Part shown: piece after piece, positions 1-7,226 of the stretch
Numbering within the stretch: position 1 is the stretch's first letter
How the letters are laid out: each line of letters starts with the position of its first letter
NCBI GenBank assembly: GCA_017404125.1
Contig: JAFRCZ010000286.1
Coordinates: 1-18,567 of the forward strand
Direction: 5' to 3'
DNA length: 18,567 nt
Source: Methanobrevibacter sp.
GTDB lineage: Archaea > Methanobacteriota > Methanobacteria > Methanobacteriales > Methanobacteriaceae
Translations under genes and position numbers: made by a program
Notes under the pieces: model-generated
The model's database searches: none
Told to the model about the DNA's origin: nothing
What the model saw: the letters and a program-made list of their open reading frames with translations, nothing else

Positions 1-58
1 AGACAACAAAGTTCACTATCAAAAAGCTTAAAATGATTGCAGGCAAGGTAAAGAAGTC

Positions 59-700
59 TCATACTGCTGCAATGAATGGAGTTGTGATATTGTCTGGGTC
101 CCAGCCTCCTTCAAAGCTCTTCAATGAAATGAACATGGTTATTGGAAGCATGATTATTGTTGATATCAAACCTGCAATGAATGAAATCAAGACAAAATCA
201 TAAAGGCTGATGCTTTGGAAATGGAAGACTATACAAATCACTTTAGCAATTGCTCCAAGCAAGACTGAAAGAACCATGGTCAAAATGATTGAAGCGGTAA
301 TGTTTTCATCCAAAAGGTCTGACCTTTTAAATTCGGGAGATATGGTACCAATGTGGAGGTGAGTGCTTAATCTTGATCCGAAAGATCCAAAGATGTTTCC
401 TCTCATTCCGATAGCCCCTGGAATGATTACCATAAGGCCAGGATAGGTCTTTAAAAAGAATTCCATATTTCCTAAAATGATACCAGCACACAAGTCACCG
501 ACAGCACAGATGGAAAGAGCTATCAGGCTTTCCTTCAATACTGAATCAGTATCTTCCAAAAATTCCTTGATGTAGGATATCAATCGAGCAGGTGAAGATA
601 CTATGTACTTTATGCCATTGAATAAAAATAGAATAAAATTAACAACTAATGCGACGGCAGAGTCCCCAAATTGACGTATCATCTTCGCTAGATTTTTCAA
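59..700 (-). CDS. MgtE/SLC41-type divalent cation transporter, interrupted by an in-frame TGA
   Basis: A membrane protein of the MgtE (Mg2+ transporter) integral-membrane family. After an amphipathic N-terminal stretch, several hydrophobic segments carry family hallmarks: the PGAIGMRGNIFGSFGSRLS stretch of the first pore segment, and WDPDNITTPFIAAV near the end. Translation stops at TGA 59-61, but the same frame stays open to base 1 and reads DFFTLPAIILSFL, exactly the residues that normally follow TTPxxxxxG in this family. TGA sits where Gly (GGA) is expected, so a single G-to-T change would explain it. Archaeal members usually have two such membrane domains (about 400 residues); the rest would lie to the left of the window. 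The frame can be opened at GTG 709, but GGAGG at 710-714 overlaps that codon; TTG at 700 is 8 nt from it and is the better start. Paired with the TrkA-C gene upstream. Probably a pseudogene, or a sequencing error. Confidence 0.8.
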   Translation of the reverse strand: MKNLAKMIRQFGDSAVALVVNFILFLFNGIKYIVSSPARLISYIKEFLEDTDSVLKESLIALSICAVGDLCAGIILGNMEFFLKTYPGLMVIIPGAIGMRGNIFGSFGSRLSTHLHIGTISPEFKRSDLLDENITASIILTMVLSVLLGAIAKVICIVFHFQSISLYDFVLISFIAGLISTIIMLPITMFISLKSFEGGWDPDNITTPFIAAV

Positions 701-848
701 TTGGTTCACCTCCCATCAACATAGTCTCACATCCATACATATTAAATAAAATATTTAATTGAAAATAATTCGTATAAACTCTATAATTACATTTAATTAA
801 TAATAATAAATTGATAGACTGTTTTTATTCAAGAAAAAATAATCTTGA

Positions 849-1457
849 TTAATCGTCATCAATAATCTCATCAATATTTCCTAAATCCTCTAAATTGATT
901 TCTCCATCAGCTAACTTTTCAATGATTTCAGTACCTGTTTCAGATCCTTTAGCTATCAAAACATCTCCAGCAAGGATAACAGTGTTTTTATCAGGACCGT
1001 AAATCCAGGAATCTCCACGTCTAATGGAGATGATTCTCATACCAGTACGGTTTAAGAGCAATAATTCTCCTAATGAATGGTTTGCCAATACTGAACTTTC
1101 CTCTACATTCAAACGAATGATGTTCTTTTCAGATTCTTCCATAACCATCTTGAATACTGGGTGTGGCTCGAATCCTTTTAAGGTCAAGTCGGATAAATCC
1201 TTTGCAGCATTTCCTATGGATTCTGCAGCTTCTGCAATCTCAAGCAATGTGGTTAACTTTTCTGCATCCTCAAGTGAACGGGCAGCTACAAGAGATTGCT
1301 TTTTGATTTCATAGTTCATGCTGTTAAGTCTGTTTTCAAGTGTCAATACCTCTTCTGCAGCAGCCTTATTGTTGAATAAAACAGCAGAATAAGCTAAATC
1401 AACCATTAATTCCGACATATCTTTCATTTCAATTAAAATATCTTTTACGCTTGGCAT
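849..1457 (-). CDS. PhoU-like/TrkA-C domain regulator of cation transport
   Basis: A soluble 202-residue protein of the archaeal family that joins a PhoU-like helical N-terminus to a TrkA-C (RCK_C) ligand-binding domain (COG3273-like). Residues 1-105 are helical and rich in Ala, Glu and Leu. Residues 112-185 fit TrkA-C: a Leu-Gly-Glu-Leu stretch, then [19 protein letters not shown], then a GDVLIAKGS turn. The last 20 residues are very acidic. Proteins of this kind sit beside potassium or magnesium channels and are thought to gate them by binding a nucleotide or ion. Here the gene is directly upstream of the MgtE-like gene on the same strand (148 bp to its proposed start), which supports a transporter-regulator pair. 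The ATG is preceded by GAAGG at 8 nt. The ligand cannot be told from the sequence. Confidence 0.8.
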   Translation of the reverse strand: MPSVKDILIEMKDMSELMVDLAYSAVLFNNKAAAEEVLTLENRLNSMNYEIKKQSLVAARSLEDAEKLTTLLEIAEAAESIGNAAKDLSDLTLKGFEPHPVFKMVMEESEKNIIRLNVEESSVLANHSLGELLLLNRTGMRIISIRRGDSWIYGPDKNTVILAGDVLIAKGSETGTEIIEKLADGEINLEDLGNIDEIIDDD

Positions 1458-1548
1458 TTTTAAAACCTTCTTTAATTTTAATATGTAATAAATAAGTATA
1501 ATTTCTATTTTTGTTAATTTTTCTATTTTTTTTTTAACTTTAATAATG

Positions 1549-2706
1549 CTATTTTAATGTTTTTAACAAGCATTCACGTCTTAGCTTCAATAATTCCAAA
1601 TGCTTGGTCTTTAAATCGTCCTTATCCTTTAGTTTCCTTTTCAATCCTTTCCTGACAACTTTGCATGGCTCTTCAAGATGAATCCAGTCACAGTGCTGAC
1701 AGCTCCAAACATTCTTATCCTTAATCCATTCACCGCCAGTTATCCCATCAGCGCATGGATAGAAAGGACAGTAACAGAAATCGCAAGCCTCCAATGTCTC
1801 ATGGCATGGCAGATATGGACATTCTTGGTCAAGGCCTTTAGGAGTTTCATCATTCAAATATCTTTCGAAGAAATCAATGTTGTGTGAAATGAACTTAGGC
1901 TTTACAAAATAATCAGATGAAGTAATCATATAATCCTCTAGCTTATAGGTCAATTTGTTTCCAATGACCAAATAGGAATCTTCCTTGATGATTTCTTCAT
2001 TCAAGTCCTTGAACTGGGAGATTTCATATGAATAATTCTCATTTACAATTCCAACCAACAGCTCATCATTGAACTTAGCCACTATTTCCTTCAGCTTATT
2101 GAAATTGGTTTTATCCCCATTTTCACCGATTGGATTGTGAATGAATATAACAAAATTTGTCTTTAAGGCAAACTTAACCTTATTTCTGAGTTCTCTAATG
2201 GATAAAAGTGGATTATTCAAATCAATGGCTACTAAATCATTGAATGGAGCCCCCAATACAGCTGAACTGTAATCGATTGGAGAAATGGCTGGATAAATCT
2301 TCAATTCAACATCATTGTATTTTGAACTGATTTGAATCAAAAGGTTAGCTATTCCATAAATGTTTGAATTGTTTGAGCAAATTAAAGCAACATTCCCATT
2401 GGAAGATTTAGAAATTGCTAATTCTATTTTTGAATAGGATTCTTCCAGTTTTGAATAGATATCCCTTTCATCTTCAACAGACTCTGACTCATCCAAGTCA
2501 CTGACAATTTCATCATTGGATTCATCTTCAACAGACTTTGCTTCTTCTAAATCATTGGCAATGATTTCCTTGTCTTTTAAATATGTATCCAAATCGCTTA
2601 AGTCAATATCATCGTAATTGACTATAATGTCGGATTCAATTATAGCATTAAATGCATTTATGCTAATGTTTCCTATATCAGAACCCATGCTAATAAGATT
2701 AATCAT
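1549..2706 (-). CDS. cbiH: CbiH-like precorrin/cobalt-factor III C17-methyltransferase fused to a cysteine-rich small domain
   Basis: Residues 1-270 match the tetrapyrrole methylase fold of CbiH, which methylates C17 and contracts the corrin ring in the anaerobic cobalamin pathway. Visible family anchors are the N-terminal [10 protein letters not shown] strand, [13 protein letters not shown] (111-119), the SSAVLGAP stretch (148-155) and FVIFIHNP (186-193). The glycine/aspartate motifs that bind SAM are eroded: GxGPGD has become SMGSDIG and SSGDPGVYG has become CSNNSNIYG. Residues 54-90 are an acidic insert made of a duplicated 18-codon unit. Residues 295-350 form a cysteine-rich small domain with nine cysteines (297, 302, 309, 312, 314, 319, 337, 340, 349), probably binding metal; this domain is known in cobalamin gene contexts. 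The frame opens with two ATGs; the GGTG at 2712-2715 is better spaced for the second, so 2706 is used. A basic C-terminal tail follows. Confidence 0.75.
   Translation of the reverse strand: MINLISMGSDIGNISINAFNAIIESDIIVNYDDIDLSDLDTYLKDKEIIANDLEEAKSVEDESNDEIVSDLDESESVEDERDIYSKLEESYSKIELAISKSSNGNVALICSNNSNIYGIANLLIQISSKYNDVELKIYPAISPIDYSSAVLGAPFNDLVAIDLNNPLLSIRELRNKVKFALKTNFVIFIHNPIGENGDKTNFNKLKEIVAKFNDELLVGIVNENYSYEISQFKDLNEEIIKEDSYLVIGNKLTYKLEDYMITSSDYFVKPKFISHNIDFFERYLNDETPKGLDQECPYLPCHETLEACDFCYCPFYPCADGITGGEWIKDKNVWSCQHCDWIHLEEPCKVVRKGLKRKLKDKDDLKTKHLELLKLRRECLLKTLK
2467..2537. repeat. 17-bp exact direct repeat, 54-bp period, inside the cbiH-like gene
   Basis: The 17 bases ttcatcttcaacagact occur at 2467-2483 and again at 2521-2537. 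The period of 54 bp is exactly 18 codons, so the frame is kept. In protein terms [11 protein letters not shown] is followed by [11 protein letters not shown]. This looks like an in-frame tandem duplication of an acidic linker that has since diverged. Confidence 0.8.
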
Positions 2707-2771
2707 CATATCACCCTTTTAAGGATTTTCTTTATTATTTTTGTTTTTTGAAAAGTTTAATAAATATTAGG

Positions 2772-2797
2772 ATTTTTAGCTAAAAAAGGCTAAAAAT
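2772..2797 (-). terminator. Hairpin directly after the Ser/Gly-rich protein gene
   Basis: A perfect 9-bp inverted repeat, ATTTTTAGC at 2772-2780 and GCTAAAAAT at 2789-2797, with an 8-base loop, starts immediately after the stop codon of the upstream minus-strand gene. On the minus strand the loop is T-rich. Its position suggests a terminator or mRNA 3' end; the long T-tract seen at other terminators here is missing. Confidence 0.45.
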
Positions 2798-3613
2798 TTA
2801 AAATAAATAGAATAAAGGTGCTAATAAGCCACTTGAAGATTCAGTAGAACCTCCAGAAGATGAACCTCCACTAGAAGATCCCCCGCCAGAAGATGAACCT
2901 CCACCAGAACCTCCAGAAGAGGAACCGCCAGATGAAGAGCCTCCACCAGAACCTCCAGAAGAGGAACCTGATCCTGAATCAGAAGAACTGGAGCTAGAGC
3001 TGCTAGAGCTTGAACTGCTTGAACTGGAAGACTTTGAACTTGATTTGTATTTTGAACTTGAAGAGGATTTTGATGTTGAGTTAAAGTCATCATCTAAGAT
3101 AGAATAACTGTTATCATTAGCATCAAATATTTTCAAAATTGAATCAACCGCTAAAGTGTCCAATTTAACTTCAATACCGTTTATAGTGTGTTCAGCAGTA
3201 GCTGTAGCAATGATTTTATAATCCGGTTCTCCATTGATGATTATTGAACCTGATTTACCTTTAGGCTTGGAATATCCGAAAGCAGTGACAGTAACATTAA
3301 ATTCATCCTTTTTGGTATCGTCAACAGTTGTGATGTTCATATCATCCACATTGACTCCATCAACATCTGCCACTTCTGAAAGCTTATCAGCCAATTCATA
3401 TCTATTTGTAACATTAACATTATCTGGATCCTTAATCAATAATCCGCCAACATTATCTGTGCTGAATATTGAAGTAACAGTGCCTATTTGCATATCTATT
3501 AATTCTGCTGGATTAGGAACTTCTCCAGTTGCTAAAGTGTAGGAACTGAATAGCCCTATTTCAAAAAATACAAAAAATAACAATAGTATAAGTATTATTC
3601 TTGAAATTTGCAT
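2798..3613 (-). CDS. Secreted or membrane-bound protein with Ser/Gly-rich repeat tail
   Basis: A 271-residue protein of unknown function. Residues 5-28 are strongly hydrophobic and read as a signal peptide or N-terminal anchor. Residues 30-165 form a compact, mostly beta-type domain beginning VPNPAELIDMQIGTV; in it the Asn-Val-Thr, Asn-Ile-Thr and Asn-Ser-Thr triplets are possible N-glycosylation sites. From about residue 178 the chain becomes a run of Lys-Ser, then poly-Ser, then Gly-Ser blocks (GSGGGSSSGG type), ending in a short hydrophobic tail, LLAPLFYLF. The tail is likely a flexible wall-spanning spacer. The start ATG has AAGGT 9 nt upstream and a TATA-like GCTTATAAA at 3649-3657. I do not recognise a named family; the domain resembles conserved secreted proteins of Methanobacteriales, but that is an impression. 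Confidence 0.7.
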   Translation of the reverse strand: MQISRIILILLLFFVFFEIGLFSSYTLATGEVPNPAELIDMQIGTVTSIFSTDNVGGLLIKDPDNVNVTNRYELADKLSEVADVDGVNVDDMNITTVDDTKKDEFNVTVTAFGYSKPKGKSGSIIINGEPDYKIIATATAEHTINGIEVKLDTLAVDSILKIFDANDNSYSILDDDFNSTSKSSSSSKYKSSSKSSSSSSSSSSSSSSSSSDSGSGSSSGGSGGGSSSGGSSSGGSGGGSSSGGGSSSGGSSSGGSTESSSGLLAPLFYLF

Positions 3614-3929
3614 AATATTTACCTTTATGAATTAATTTTTTAATTTTTTTTATAAGCAATGATTTTTCATACCTTCATCATAAGCTTTTCATTCCCTTCG
3701 ATTACTTTTAAATGTGATGAAGATATATAGTTAGTATCTTATAATGATATAGTTTATATTATTTATATATAATAAGATTATCGAAAAATAGTGCAATATA
3801 GATTATTTTATTAACTAATAAAAAGATAATATAATTATAAGATTTTAAATTAATAACATTGAATGCAATGGAACTATTTCAATTGGCAAACATCATTTGC
3901 TAATAATAAAAAAATAAAGATGATTGAAT
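3614..3929. other. Divergent intergenic region between the secreted protein and DP1
   Basis: About 316 bases, very AT-rich, with no gene. It must hold promoters for both neighbours. An 8-bp inverted repeat, CTTCATCA at 3673-3680 and TGATGAAG at 3715-3722, flanks a 34-base loop. A short IR GCAAA/TTTGC lies at 3887-3901, just ahead of the DP1 start. Confidence 0.6.
3649..3657 (-). promoter_or_regulatory. TATA box of the Ser/Gly-rich secreted protein gene
   Basis: On the minus strand this reads GCTTATAAA. It lies about 40 nt upstream of the ATG at 3613, leaving a short leader that contains the AAGGT ribosome site. The spacing fits an archaeal TATA box; no other motif nearer the start fits as well. 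Confidence 0.5.
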
Positions 3930-5738
3930 ATGACTGAAGAAATTCTTATTAAATTTGCAAGGAAAGGGATAATCCTATCTCCAGAGGCTTATAATTTAAT
4001 TAAAAACTCTAAAAATCCTATAAATTTAAGTTCAGACATTATCGTTAAATTAAAAAGCGGAAATTATTCTAAAGATATGGTTCCAGTAGATGTAAAGACA
4101 TTGGAAAAAATGGAAGGGCTCAATCTAGAAATCAAGACAGATTCTAAAATTGAAGCTGTTCTGGATGAGGAAACACCATTGAGAGAAGAAAAGCCACTTG
4201 AAACCAAGCCACCAGAGATAACTCAAACAAAAACTGCAGAAGAAAAATCAATAGCAGCTGAAAAGCCACTGGAAAAAGAACCTCCAACAATAGAAGAAAA
4301 ACCAAAACCAGTGGAAAATCCTGCAATCGAAGAAAAAGGAATGATTAGGGAAACAAGCCCTGCAATCGAAGAAAAACCAAAAGTACCTCAACCAAAGGTT
4401 AATCCAGGTTATGCAAGTGAACATGTAGTTAAAATTGAAGATGCAGAGGTTTCTAAAGATGTTGAAATAAAATATAAAAGAAACCTAACAGAAACCAAAG
4501 TTAATTTTGATAAATTCAAGGTGCTTAAGGATACAAGCAATAAATCCTACACAAGCGGAGATATTGGAAATCTAATCGAATATTTCCAAAACAGATATAA
4601 AAAGCTATCTGGAATATTGGAAAAAAGGCCTGAACTAAGAACTTGGCAAAAAATCAATGAAATTACTGAAAACCAAACCGATTTGAACCTAATCGTAATG
4701 ATTTCAGATATCAGAAGCACTAAAAACGGCCATTATCTAATTGAAGTTGAAGATGATACAGGTTCTCTTCCCCTTCTTGTAAGCAAGGACAATGATGAGC
4801 TTATCAGAGCTGCCAGAAACCTAATGAAAGATGAGGTTATTGGAATAATAGCTCAAAAGAGAGCAGGCCAAAGTGAAAACAGGTTAGCTATTTGCCAAAA
4901 CATTATAGATCCTGGCGTTCCAAGAATGCCTAAAAAGGAAGTTGATTTTGGTACTGTATTTACATCAGATGTTCATATTGGAAGCATAACATTCCTTGAA
5001 GATGCATTTGTCAGATTTACCAGATGGCTGAATGGTGACTATGGAAATGAAGAGCAAAGGGAAATGGCTAACAATGTCAAATACATGATTGTCGGAGGAG
5101 ACATTGTAGACGGCATTGGCGTTTATCCAAACCAGGATAAGGAATTGGCTATCAAAGACATTACAGCCCAATACGATGAAGCTGCACGATTGCTCGGTGA
5201 TATCAGAAGCGATATCAAAATCATCATCACTCCTGGAAACCACGACGCTTCAAGAGTTGCAGAACCTCAGCCTGCAGTGCCTGAAAAGTATGCCAAATCA
5301 TTATACAAATTGAATAATGTAGAGTTCCTGTCTAATCCAAGTATGGTTAGCCTTGATGGACTGGAAGTGTTGATTTACCATGGAAGAGGAATAGATGATA
5401 TGGTGATGGGTTCAAATGATTTCTCACATGAGCGCAACGATCTTGTAATGAAGGAATTCCTGAATAAAAGGCATTTGGCTCCATTGTATGGTGAAAGAAC
5501 TCCTCTTGCTTCAGAGCTTGAAGATCATTTGGTCATCGACAGGGTTCCTGATGTCCTGCATACAGGCCATGTTCACATTAACAGGTATACAAACCATAAG
5601 GGAATTCACTGTATAAACTCAGGTACTTTCCAGACTCAGACAGAGTTCCAGAAAATCTATAACATTGTTCCAACACCTGCAGAAGTTCCTATAATCGATG
5701 TAGGCGGTAACTATAAGCAATTGAAATTTATTGATTAA
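3930..5738 (+). CDS. polB: DNA polymerase D (polymerase II) small subunit DP1
   Basis: Small subunit of the euryarchaeal replicative polymerase PolD; it pairs with the large catalytic subunit and supplies 3'-5' proofreading. Numbering from ATG 3930 (602 residues): a short N-terminal helical domain (1-70), a Pro/Glu/Lys-rich linker (about 78-165) with repeated PAIEEK-type units, an OB-fold region around 250-325 ([11 protein letters not shown], then [14 protein letters not shown]), and a calcineurin-like phosphoesterase domain (340-600). All metal-site motifs are present: Asp347-x-His349 (TSDVHIGS), Asp391 (GGDIVDG), GNHD with Asn437-His438, His484 (YHGRG) and GHVHIN with His547 and His549. The exonuclease should therefore be active. 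The frame also offers TTG at 3924, but ATG 3930 has a GATGATT site ahead of it. The large subunit gene is not in the window. Confidence 0.95.
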   Translation: MTEEILIKFARKGIILSPEAYNLIKNSKNPINLSSDIIVKLKSGNYSKDMVPVDVKTLEKMEGLNLEIKTDSKIEAVLDEETPLREEKPLETKPPEITQTKTAEEKSIAAEKPLEKEPPTIEEKPKPVENPAIEEKGMIRETSPAIEEKPKVPQPKVNPGYASEHVVKIEDAEVSKDVEIKYKRNLTETKVNFDKFKVLKDTSNKSYTSGDIGNLIEYFQNRYKKLSGILEKRPELRTWQKINEITENQTDLNLIVMISDIRSTKNGHYLIEVEDDTGSLPLLVSKDNDELIRAARNLMKDEVIGIIAQKRAGQSENRLAICQNIIDPGVPRMPKKEVDFGTVFTSDVHIGSITFLEDAFVRFTRWLNGDYGNEEQREMANNVKYMIVGGDIVDGIGVYPNQDKELAIKDITAQYDEAARLLGDIRSDIKIIITPGNHDASRVAEPQPAVPEKYAKSLYKLNNVEFLSNPSMVSLDGLEVLIYHGRGIDDMVMGSNDFSHERNDLVMKEFLNKRHLAPLYGERTPLASELEDHLVIDRVPDVLHTGHVHINRYTNHKGIHCINSGTFQTQTEFQKIYNIVPTPAEVPIIDVGGNYKQLKFID

Positions 5739-5751
5739 TCAAATTATGAGT

Positions 5752-5790
5752 CTTTTTATCAATTATTTTTTTAACTAATTTTATTTTTAA
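5752..5790 (+). terminator. T-rich terminator after DP1
   Basis: A series of T-runs follows the DP1 stop (ctttttatc, then ttattttttttaac, then attttatttttaa). This is the usual hairpin-free archaeal termination signal. The same bases must also hold the promoter of the next gene. Confidence 0.4.
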
Positions 5791-5815
5791 TAAATTTTTA
5801 TTTTAGGATGATAAG

Positions 5816-6397
5816 ATGGAAAAGGAAATAGTAAAGTCAGTAGTGGAAATGTCAGCTTATGTATTTGAAAGAGGATTGGTTTCAGGTAAAGCCGGCAATG
5901 TCAGCGCAAGATTCAAAGGTGAAAATGGAGACATAGTAGCCATCACACCAACACTCAAATCCCTTGCTGATTTAAGGGAAGAGGATATTGTTCTTGTCAA
6001 TGAAAAAGGTGAAGTCTTGACTAAAGGAAAGCCTTCATCTGAAGTGGGAATGCATCTTGCTATCTATAGGGAAAAGCCAGAGGTCTTTGGAATTGCACAT
6101 ACCCATTCACCATATGCTACAGGGTTTGCATTTTCAAACAAGAAAATAAAGCGCCTTGAAGGGTTCGGTGCAATCAAATCCGAGTATATTAAAGATATCG
6201 AATACTTCAAGCCAGGAAGCAAGGAGTTGGCAGATGCAGCATCTGAAGCATTAAGGGATGAAGATGTAATTGTCTTGAAAAACCATGGAGTCATTGCAAC
6301 CGGCGAGACAGTCAAGGAAGCTGCTACACTTGTTGAATTCGTAGAAGAAATAGCTAAGACACAATTTGTGACTCATGTTTTGAATTCCATTGAATAA
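5816..6397 (+). CDS. fucA: Class II aldolase, L-fuculose-1-phosphate aldolase family
   Basis: A zinc-dependent class II aldolase of 193 residues, normal for the family. GKAGNVSAR (24-32) and the TPT at 44-46 form the substrate phosphate site. Glu76 in PSSEVGMH is the catalytic acid/base position. His95 and His97 in AHTHSPYATGF, and His157 in LKNHGVIA, are the zinc ligands. In methanogens the homologue (MJ1418 type) cleaves fuculose 1-phosphate to give lactaldehyde, which can be oxidised to lactate for coenzyme F420; that role is inferred here from the family. The start is set by AGGATGAT just ahead of ATG. It lies 77 bp after DP1 on the same strand, but functional linkage is not evident. Confidence 0.88.
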   Translation: MEKEIVKSVVEMSAYVFERGLVSGKAGNVSARFKGENGDIVAITPTLKSLADLREEDIVLVNEKGEVLTKGKPSSEVGMHLAIYREKPEVFGIAHTHSPYATGFAFSNKKIKRLEGFGAIKSEYIKDIEYFKPGSKELADAASEALRDEDVIVLKNHGVIATGETVKEAATLVEFVEEIAKTQFVTHVLNSIE

Positions 6398-6439
6398 ATA
6401 AATAAATTTTAATCATATTCAAATAGAAAAAATTTTAAT

Positions 6440-6460
6440 CAAACTTTTCCTAAAAGTTTG
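6440..6460. repeat. Inverted repeat just upstream of the trmO TATA box
   Basis: CAAACTTTT at 6440-6448 and AAAAGTTTG at 6452-6460 are perfect 9-base arms around a 3-base centre. No T-tract follows, and the repeat ends 20 bp before the TATA box of the next gene. It may be an operator for a dimeric regulator, or a terminator stem for the aldolase gene. Confidence 0.6.
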
Positions 6461-6480
6461 GATATAATGCCGTTATAAAA

Positions 6481-6490
6481 CTTTATATAC
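6481..6490 (+). promoter_or_regulatory. TATA box placed for a leaderless trmO transcript
   Basis: CTTTATATAC is a near-ideal archaeal TATA box. Its centre is about 26 bases upstream of the ATG at 6512, so transcription should begin at or within a few bases of the start codon. No Shine-Dalgarno sequence is seen before this ATG, unlike most genes in the window. Confidence 0.65.
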
Positions 6491-6511
6491 ATCAAAAATA
6501 AATATGATAGT

Positions 6512-7003
6512 ATGAAAATCGAATTTGATATTATTGGAACAATCCATTCCCCATTTAAAGAGTTAGAGGGAATGCCAATTCAACCTACTGGTGCAAAAGG
6601 AATTGAAGGAAAAATATGTCTTAAAGATGAATATAAACCAGGATTAAAGGATATTGATGGTTTTTCACATCTGATACTTATCTATCACTTGCATAAAACA
6701 AACGGCAATGCTCTTGAAGTGAAGCCATTCATGGACAACAACACTCACGGCGTCTTTGCCACAAGATCTCCAAAAAGGCCTAACAATATTGGGATGAGCA
6801 CTGTAAAGCTAGATAAAGTGGAAGATGACATATTATACATTTCCAATGTAGATATCCTTGATGGAACTCCACTTCTTGACATCAAGCCATATGTTCCTCA
6901 GCTATTTGAAGACACATTGGTTGATGACATTAAAATAGGCTGGTTTGAAACAAAGCACCAAAAGGCCAAAAGCCAAAAGGCAGATGATAGATTCTTCAAA
7001 TAA
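6512..7003 (+). CDS. trmO: TsaA/TrmO-family tRNA (t6A37) N6-methyltransferase
   Basis: A 163-residue protein of the TsaA/YaeB/TrmO family, SAM-dependent enzymes that methylate N6-threonylcarbamoyladenosine at position 37 of tRNA. Family landmarks are the opening FDIIGTIHSPF (5-15), GIEGKI (30-35), DGFSHLILIYHLHK (49-62), GVFATRSPKRPNNIG (80-94), which contributes to SAM binding, and LDGTPLLDIKPYVP (116-129). Length matches the single beta-barrel domain; the extra C-terminal domain of the E. coli enzyme is absent. The last 15 residues are Lys/Gln-rich. The transcript is probably leaderless. A T-run terminator follows the stop. Archaeal members have been annotated under several names and the exact tRNA target is inferred from the family. 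Confidence 0.85.
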   Translation: MKIEFDIIGTIHSPFKELEGMPIQPTGAKGIEGKICLKDEYKPGLKDIDGFSHLILIYHLHKTNGNALEVKPFMDNNTHGVFATRSPKRPNNIGMSTVKLDKVEDDILYISNVDILDGTPLLDIKPYVPQLFEDTLVDDIKIGWFETKHQKAKSQKADDRFFK

Positions 7004-7030
7004 TCTATCACTATTTCTTTTTTTATAAAA
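7004..7030 (+). terminator. T-tract terminator after trmO
   Basis: Directly after the TAA stop the sequence reads ctatttctttttttata, a typical archaeal T-tract without a hairpin. Confidence 0.45.
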
Positions 7031-7165
7031 TATATTTCTGGATTATATCATATTTTTACAAAATTTTAAAAAGTTTGGTATATTACGAATAAATATTGGG
7101 ATAAATTATTAAAATAGCTATTAAATGTAAAAAATCTATTAAATGTAATAAAATAAAAAAATAAA

Positions 7166-7220
7166 AATAGTAAGATATCTTTAATTAAGTATTAAAGCAA
7201 TCCCTTAATTAAGTATCTTT
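7166..7220. repeat. Imperfect inverted repeat between convergent genes
   Basis: aagatatctttaattaag on the left is a near reverse complement of cttaattaagtatctt on the right, with about 15 bases between. It lies between the convergent trmO and adhesin genes and could end transcription from the minus strand. A separate direct repeat, ctattaaatgtaa, occurs twice at about 7118-7150. Confidence 0.45.
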
Positions 7221-7226
7221 AAATGT

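Noticed and set aside
59..61. TGA as a selenocysteine codon in the MgtE gene
   Set aside because: The family has glycine here, not cysteine, and no selenocysteine insertion element was recognised. A point mutation or read error is simpler.
2821..3093. Second open frame inside the Ser/Gly repeat region
   Set aside because: It is a frame-shifted reading of the same repeats, gives a repetitive Val/Leu/Gln peptide and lacks a ribosome site.
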